NCBI GenBank assembly: GCA_002451555.1
Contig: DKCU01000077.1
Span: 1-24,485 of the forward strand
Length of the DNA: 24,485 nt
DNA from: Candidatus Segatella albertsiae
GTDB taxonomy: Bacteria > Bacteroidota > Bacteroidia > Bacteroidales > Bacteroidaceae
Direction of reading: 5' to 3'
Shown: in pieces, positions 20,209-24,485 of the stretch
How positions within the stretch are numbered: the stretch's first letter is position 1
Layout of the letters: every line of letters begins with the position of its first letter
The notes under the pieces: model-generated
Database searches by the model: none
What the model was told of the DNA's origin: nothing
What the model saw: the letters and a program-made list of their open reading frames with translations, nothing else
Made by a program: the position numbers and the translations under genes

Positions 20209-21960
20209 ATGGAGCAGAACAAAATCAAGGAAATACCATACGGCGTATCAGATTTCTACATCGTGAGAAGAGACAATCTCTACTATGTCGATAAGACGAT
20301 GTATTTGCCTAAGTTGGAGGCTCAGGCTCGCAACCTGTTTTTCATTCGCCCTCGCCGTTTCGGCAAGAGCGTGTTCATCAGTATGCTCCATGCCTACTAT
20401 GACATTCTCAACAAGGACAAGTTCCAAGACTTGTTTGGCGACCTATGGATAGGCCAGCATCCTACGCCCTTGCAAGGAAAGTTTCAAGTGCTTTACCTTG
20501 ATTTCTCGCAGGTGGGAGGTGATATTGAAAAACTGGAAGAGCGATTCAATTTCTTCCTTGGGGTCGAATTGGATGGGTTCGTGCGCAATTATCATGAGTT
20601 TTATCCAGAGGAAACCATCAAGAAAGTGAGGGAAACAGAGGATGCCGTTGGTAAATTTGCCATCATCATAAACGAGGCGAAATACCACAAATATCCTCTC
20701 TATCTCATCATCGACGAATACGACAACTTCACCAACACCGTGCTCAACGAACAAGGGGAGAAGGTGTATTGGGCCATCACGCATGCCGAAGGTTTCTACC
20801 GTGACATCTTCAAGAAGTTCAAGGGCAACTTTGAACGAATCTTTATCACGGGTGTCAGTCCTGTGACCTTGGATGACGTGACCAGTGGCTTCAATATCGG
20901 TTGGCATATTTCCACCAAGGAGGAATTCAACCAGATGTTGGGCTTCTCAACAGAGGATGTACGCGATATTTTTACATATTATAGAGATAATGGCTTGATA
21001 CGCCCGGACAGCGACATCGAGGCCATCATCAATGATATGAAACCTTGGTACGACAACTATTGCTTTGCCAAGGGAGCGTTGGAAACTCAAAGCCGAGTTT
21101 TTAATTGCGACATGGTGCTCTATTATCTTCGCAACTACATGAACAGGGGCGAGGCACCAGAGGAGATGATAGACCCGAACACAAAGACCGACTACAACAA
21201 GATGCGCAAGCTCATCCAGCTCGACAAATTGGATGGCGATCGTAAGGGTGTCATTGAGAGAATAGCCGAGACAGGCGAGATTATTACTCGTATAGAGGAG
21301 ACTTTCCCTGCCAGTCAGATTACTGACCCAGAGATATTTCCGAGCTTGTTGTTCTATTATGGCATGTTGACCATCAAGGGTACTCGTGGCGATAAGCTGA
21401 TATTGGGCATTCCGAACAACAATGTCCGCAAGCAATATTATGGCTATCTGAAGGAAATTTTCGAGGAGAAGGCAACGCTGAGTGTGAACAAGCTCACCGA
21501 TTATTATTATGACATGGCATACGACGGCAAGTGGCGAGAGGGGTTGACCTTCTTGGCTGATAGTTATGCCAACGTCTCGTCTGTTCGTGATGGCATCGAG
21601 GCTGAGCGCAACCTGCAAGGTTTCTTCATGGCTTATCTCAACCTCAATAATTACTATTATACAGCGCCAGAGCTGGAGTTGAACCATGGTTATTGCGACT
21701 TCTTCCTCTTGCCCGACTTGACGCATTATCCTACGAAGCACAGCTACATCCTGGAGTTGAAACTGATTCCGAAGAAGGAGAAGGGAATGACGAAGAAAGT
21801 GCATGAGGGACTGATAGCCCAGCAATGGGAGGAAGCCACGAAGCAAATCAAGCAATATTCCGAGGCACCGAGGGTTGAGGCATTGCGCCAAGGCACCCAG
21901 TTGCATCGCGTCATCATGCAGTTTGATGGTTGGAAACTGTATCGGATGGATGAGGTGTAG
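20209..21960 (+). CDS. AAA-ATPase-like protein with C-terminal PD-(D/E)XK nuclease-like domain
   Basis: 583 residues of the AAA-ATPase-like (PF09820-type) family: IPYGVSDFYIVRRDNLYYVD, Walker A RPRRFGKS at 47-54, Walker B LYLIIDEYD at 164-172, and ITGVSPVTLDDVTSGFNI as the sensor region. The C-terminal domain has the PD-(D/E)XK core: D497 in GYCDFFLL, then E516-L-K518 in ILELK, consistent with an intact nuclease site. Members are abundant and multicopy in gut Bacteroidales, and their function is not established; mobile-element or defence links have been proposed. It is cytoplasmic, with its own promoter, and is followed 76 nt later by the thioredoxin gene. Confidence 0.9.
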   Translation: MEQNKIKEIPYGVSDFYIVRRDNLYYVDKTMYLPKLEAQARNLFFIRPRRFGKSVFISMLHAYYDILNKDKFQDLFGDLWIGQHPTPLQGKFQVLYLDFSQVGGDIEKLEERFNFFLGVELDGFVRNYHEFYPEETIKKVRETEDAVGKFAIIINEAKYHKYPLYLIIDEYDNFTNTVLNEQGEKVYWAITHAEGFYRDIFKKFKGNFERIFITGVSPVTLDDVTSGFNIGWHISTKEEFNQMLGFSTEDVRDIFTYYRDNGLIRPDSDIEAIINDMKPWYDNYCFAKGALETQSRVFNCDMVLYYLRNYMNRGEAPEEMIDPNTKTDYNKMRKLIQLDKLDGDRKGVIERIAETGEIITRIEETFPASQITDPEIFPSLLFYYGMLTIKGTRGDKLILGIPNNNVRKQYYGYLKEIFEEKATLSVNKLTDYYYDMAYDGKWREGLTFLADSYANVSSVRDGIEAERNLQGFFMAYLNLNNYYYTAPELELNHGYCDFFLLPDLTHYPTKHSYILELKLIPKKEKGMTKKVHEGLIAQQWEEATKQIKQYSEAPRVEALRQGTQLHRVIMQFDGWKLYRMDEV

Positions 21961-22036
21961 TTACTTCGGCATGAAACTCAGGGACAAGTATCCTTTCCCG
22001 AAGGAATAGGTAATGTAAATATTGAAAGGAAAAATA

Positions 22037-22333
22037 ATGGAAACATTCAATGAAGTAATATCTGGCAATCAACTGGTATTGGTTGATTTCTTTGCGACAT
22101 GGTGCCAGCCATGCAAAATGATGCACCCGATATTGGAAGACTTGAAGAAGACGGTGGGCGACAAGCTTCGCATCATCAAGGTGGATGTGGATGCTCACAA
22201 CGATGTGGCTTCCCAATACGACATCCGCTCCGTCCCGACATTGATGCTCTTCCGCAATGGGGAAGTATTGTATCGGGAGAGTGGAGCTATGTCGAAGGCC
22301 GACTTGATGGCGTTGCTCGATCCGTTTATGTAG
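22037..22333 (+). CDS. Thioredoxin
   Basis: 98 residues, a single thioredoxin fold. The redox site is W22-C23-Q-P-C26 (WCQPC rather than the classic WCGPC), and the cis-proline lies in SVPTLMLF. DFFATWCQPCKMMHP and IIKVDVDAHNDVASQYDI are typical. No signal peptide, so cytoplasmic disulfide reduction is expected. The frame also opens from a TTG at 22022, but the ATG at 22037 has GAAAGGA six bases upstream and is the better start. I see no TAnnTTTG just before it, so it may share the transcript of the gene upstream. Confidence 0.92.
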   Translation: METFNEVISGNQLVLVDFFATWCQPCKMMHPILEDLKKTVGDKLRIIKVDVDAHNDVASQYDIRSVPTLMLFRNGEVLYRESGAMSKADLMALLDPFM

Positions 22334-22347
22334 ATCAGCTTCCATAT

Positions 22348-22378
22348 AGCCTTCCTTTTTTGATGGAAAGGGAAGGCT
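22348..22378. terminator. Hairpin between the convergent thioredoxin and 96-aa genes
   Basis: AGCCTTCC (22348-22355) pairs with GGAAGGCT (22371-22378), and the stem can extend inward through T-A and G-U pairs around GAT. It overlaps the last base of the minus-strand gene's stop codon. Confidence 0.6.
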
Positions 22379-22668
22379 TAAATCATAATCGGAATCACTT
22401 CCTCCTCATCGGGCCAGTGCGGCAAGTAGAGTAATGGTCGGGGTGTTCCGCCTAATCCCGACCAGTCTATTCTCTTTACATAGTCGAAGTCTGGAGGACC
22501 GAAGTCGAAGCTTCTGCCATAGAGCACGATGGCTCCTCTGCCCTCGTCTATTTTCCAAAGTCCTCCGCCGTAGGTGCATTGCTCTCCTGGGGCAAGCATA
22601 TCGCGGTGGAGATATACATGTCCGAACTTTAGTACGCCGTCTCGATTGATAATGAATTTCTGAAACAT
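22378..22668 (-). CDS. Conserved small protein of unknown function
   Basis: 96 residues, acidic and aromatic-rich, with GHVYLHRDMLAPGEQC, then YGGGLWKIDEGRGAIVLYGR, then DFGPPDFDYVKRIDW and a proline-rich end. No signal peptide or membrane span. I believe similar proteins occur widely in Prevotella-like genomes, but I know no function. It is a single-gene unit with its own clear promoter and is convergent with thioredoxin. Confidence 0.75.
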   Translation of the reverse strand: MFQKFIINRDGVLKFGHVYLHRDMLAPGEQCTYGGGLWKIDEGRGAIVLYGRSFDFGPPDFDYVKRIDWSGLGGTPRPLLYLPHWPDEEEVIPIMI

Positions 22669-22723
22669 CTTATCTTATTATTCTTTTCTTATTTTTGTTC
22701 CTTTGAGATGTGCTAATTTAAGG

Positions 22724-22755
22724 CAAATGTACGTTTAAATTTTTGAACATCCAAA
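22724..22755 (-). promoter_or_regulatory. Promoter of the 96-aa gene
   Basis: Minus strand: TTTG (22755-22752), 20 nt, then TACATTTG (22731-22724), followed by CC. The ATG at 22668 is about 55 nt downstream. Confidence 0.7.
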
Positions 22756-22840
22756 GTTGGGGGCATTTTTTTATGGAATATTAGTACTATGAGATGGCGG
22801 CTTGTATGATAAGACGATATAAATGATTATTTGTGTAGTT

Positions 22841-22881
22841 CATTCGGGATTTACTGCAAATTTACAGTAAATCCCGAATAG
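22841..22881. repeat. Palindrome copy 1 upstream of the AAA_14 gene
   Basis: Arms ATTCGGGATTTACTG and CAGTAAATCCCGAAT (15 bp, perfect) flank CAAATTTA, whose centre AAATTT is itself palindromic. It lies in the 390-nt gene-free stretch 22669-23058, about 180 nt before the AAA_14 start. Confidence 0.85.
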
Positions 22882-22953
22882 AGTTGCTTTGAATGTAGTC
22901 AAAGTAAGTTGGATGAGTAGATTGAAAACCATTTTTATTTTATTGTATATCAG

Positions 22954-22985
22954 TTGGATATTAGCTAATAAATGTTATATTTTTG
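22954..22985 (+). promoter_or_regulatory. Promoter candidate of the AAA_14 gene
   Basis: TTGG (22954-22957), 20 nt, then TATTTTTG (22978-22985). The transcript would begin near 22992, so palindrome copy 2 would lie in the leader. A second TAnnTTTG match, TAAATTTG at 23028-23035, lies inside that palindrome but has no TTTG partner. Confidence 0.55.
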
Positions 22986-23010
22986 TATGATGTTACGATA
23001 AAATATCGCT

Positions 23011-23052
23011 CTATCCGAAATTTATTGTAAATTTGCAGTAAATTCCGAATAG
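23011..23052. repeat. Palindrome copy 2, just before the AAA_14 start codon
   Basis: CTATCCGAAATTTATTG, then TAAATTTG, then CAGTAAATTCCGAATAG. The arms are imperfect, but the right half matches copy 1 at 19 of 21 bases. It ends 6 nt before the ATG, so as DNA it could be an operator and as RNA it could mask the ribosome site. Confidence 0.8.
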
Positions 23053-23058
23053 AAGGTT

Positions 23059-24324
23059 ATGGCAAAGTATGTAAATAGACAAGTTTATCTGCAAAAATTG
23101 ATTAATCGGCGAGACAATGGTGAAGTGAAAATCATCACGGGTACACGTCGATGTGGAAAGTCGTGGCTTCTCAAAAAGGTGTATAGAGACTATTTGCTGG
23201 GGCAAGGTGTGTCGAAGGAGAATATCTTGATAGTGTCTTTTGATATGGATGAAGACATTGATGGGAAAGATCTGACCGACCCGATAGTTCTCAAGAATCA
23301 TCTATATTCCCAAATAACCGATGAGGATGCAAACTATTATGTCTTTCTTGATGAGATTCAAATGGTGGAGGGATTTGAAAGAATAGTGAATGGATTGAAT
23401 GCTCGTGACAATGTAGATGTCTATATCACGGGGAGCAACTCTAAGTTTCTTTCAAGCGACATCAATACCATATTTCGTGGGCGTGGCGATGAGGTGAGAG
23501 TCTATCCCTTTTCTTTCAAGGAATTCTGTACTGATAGAACAGAACCAGTCAATGAACTTTGGAAGGAATATTATACCTATGGAGGAATGCCTGCCCTTAG
23601 AAATCAACCCACTCCTGAGCAGAAGGTAAGCTATCTGCAACGCCTTTGGCAGAAAACTTATCTGGATGACGTAGTAGAGAGAAATGGCATCAAGAATCGT
23701 ATGGCATTGGAGAGTTTGGTGGATTCTCTGTGCTCGTCGATTGGTTCACTAACCAATCCTACAAAGATAAAAAATACTTTGGAGAGTGTGCAACATGTAA
23801 AGCTGGACGCAGAAACAGTTTCTTCTTATATGCAAAGTTTGGAGAACGCTTTCCTCTTTGAGGGCTCTCGCCGTTACAATGTGAAGGGGCGGAAGTATTA
23901 CGAGAGCATCAAGAAGTATTATGTGGTGGATGTTGGTTTGCGTAATGCTCGTCTCAACTTTCGCCAACAAGAGGTTACGCATATCATGGAAAATGTCATC
24001 TACAATGAGTTGCGAATCCGTGGTTATGTGGTGGATGTAGGAGTAGTGGAAAGCCGAGTGATGCGAGACGGCAAGAGTACTTATCAGCAGTTGGAGATAG
24101 ATTTCATAGCCACGAATGGGCTTGATAAGTATTACATCCAGTCGGCGTATGCCTTGCCTACGGAAGAAAAGCGTGAACAAGAACTTGCCTCGCTAAAGAA
24201 AATAGACGACTCCTTCCGCAAGATAGTTATCGTAGGCGATGACATCGCCACGTATATGGATGAGAATGGCTATATCTTCATGGGATTGTTCCAGTTCTTG
24301 CAGAACGAGAAGGTGATAGAGTAA
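23059..24324 (+). CDS. AAA_14 / DUF4143 ATPase
   Basis: 421 residues. The N-terminal AAA_14 domain has Walker A GTRRCGKS at 28-35, Walker B VFLDEI at 95-100, and the sensor-like ITGSNSKFLSSDI. The DUF4143 domain follows about residue 200 and carries a nuclease-like patch (LEIDFIATN, then KYYIQSAYAL), in which the usual lysine-containing strand ends in QSA. Proteins of this kind are multicopy in Bacteroidales, are often annotated only as ATP-binding, and have no settled function. The start is preceded by an AAGG site in the 6 nt after palindrome copy 2. It lies upstream of, and on the same strand as, a lipoprotein gene 49 nt away. Confidence 0.9.
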   Translation: MAKYVNRQVYLQKLINRRDNGEVKIITGTRRCGKSWLLKKVYRDYLLGQGVSKENILIVSFDMDEDIDGKDLTDPIVLKNHLYSQITDEDANYYVFLDEIQMVEGFERIVNGLNARDNVDVYITGSNSKFLSSDINTIFRGRGDEVRVYPFSFKEFCTDRTEPVNELWKEYYTYGGMPALRNQPTPEQKVSYLQRLWQKTYLDDVVERNGIKNRMALESLVDSLCSSIGSLTNPTKIKNTLESVQHVKLDAETVSSYMQSLENAFLFEGSRRYNVKGRKYYESIKKYYVVDVGLRNARLNFRQQEVTHIMENVIYNELRIRGYVVDVGVVESRVMRDGKSTYQQLEIDFIATNGLDKYYIQSAYALPTEEKREQELASLKKIDDSFRKIVIVGDDIATYMDENGYIFMGLFQFLQNEKVIE

Positions 24325-24373
24325 TAATTGATTGAGGTAGCTAAAGAACAAATAACGTAATAAAGATAATCGT

Positions 24374-24485
24374 ATGAAGAAATTGACATATTTGCTTATG
24401 GCGGCAATGATGCTGACCTTGGGCAGCTGCAAGGAGAATTACTCGCAAGGCGAGAAGGTGGGCAACTTGATAGAGTTTACCAAGA
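24374..24485 (+). CDS. Start of a lipoprotein gene, cut by the window end
   Basis: The ATG at 24374 begins MKKLTYLLMAAMMLTLGSCK, a lipoprotein signal with the lipobox LGSC, so the mature protein would start at the cysteine and be anchored in a membrane. The frame (KENYSQGEKVGNLIEFTK) is still open at the last base. I cannot assign a family from 37 residues. The short gap after the AAA_14 gene and the lack of a visible promoter allow co-transcription. Confidence 0.75.
   Translation, partial: MKKLTYLLMAAMMLTLGSCKENYSQGEKVGNLIEFTK

Noticed and set aside
20947..21906. 319-codon minus-strand frame opposite the PD-(D/E)XK gene
   Set aside because: Shadow of the + strand gene, whose Walker and nuclease motifs are intact; the antisense translation has no domain.
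22022..22036. TTG start adding five residues to thioredoxin
   Set aside because: The ATG at 22037 has a well-spaced GAAAGGA site, which lies inside the putative extension.

Overview
The window looks like a chromosomal segment of a Bacteroidales bacterium, most likely Prevotella/Segatella. The reasons are: many intergenic regions carry the Bacteroidetes promoter pattern (TTTG or TTGG, about 19-20 nt, then TAnnTTTG); several gene families are typical of that group (an AraC-type regulator with a periplasmic propeller, an HU-HIG-like DNA-binding protein, DUF3791-like small proteins, AAA_14/DUF4143 and AAA-ATPase-like/PD-(D/E)XK proteins); and Shine-Dalgarno sequences are generally weak. There are no rRNA, tRNA, CRISPR or IS elements that I can support. 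The genus assignment is inference.

Layout. (1) 1-1232: the possible tail of a gene entering from the left, an EamA/DMT permease on the + strand, and a strong hairpin between convergent units. (2) 1253-5579, minus strand: a compact five-gene operon, AT-richer than the genes to its right, behind a clear promoter. In transcription order it holds two DUF3791-like small proteins, a GmrSD-type DUF262/DUF1524 protein, a DinD-like/RhuM fusion and an unknown basic 84-aa protein. This is the best candidate in the window for an uncharacterised, possibly anti-phage, system. (3) 5587-8911, plus strand: a C_GCAxxG_C_C-family cysteine protein overlapping a ViaA-like VWA protein, then a proline-iminopeptidase-type hydrolase. 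(4) 8941-16827: a small carbohydrate locus. A membrane-spanning sensor/AraC regulator sits upstream of a secreted GH31 glycosidase, and a convergent minus-strand pair encodes a secreted DUF3237 protein and a secreted GH2 beta-galactosidase-like enzyme. The convergence point has a perfect terminator hairpin, an extra copy of one hairpin arm and a triple 23-bp repeat. No SusC/SusD pair is present. (5) 16936-19201, minus strand: an AlbA_2/ATPase/winged-helix protein with a 12-bp in-frame repeat linker, and an HU-HIG/winged-helix protein. (6) 19202-24485, mostly plus strand: a repeat-rich divergent control region, a hotdog thioesterase, an AAA-ATPase-like/PD-(D/E)XK protein, a thioredoxin, a small conserved minus-strand protein, an AAA_14/DUF4143 ATPase preceded by two related palindromes, and the start of a lipoprotein gene cut by the window edge.

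How the parts may work together (inference): the regulator at 8941 may control the adjacent glycosidases. The minus-strand operon at 1253-5515 groups a nuclease-like protein, a DNA-damage/virulence-type DNA-associated protein and two small partner proteins under one promoter, as defence cassettes commonly do. The three ATP-binding proteins (16936, 20209, 23059) belong to families that are usually multicopy in gut Bacteroidales and whose roles are poorly understood.
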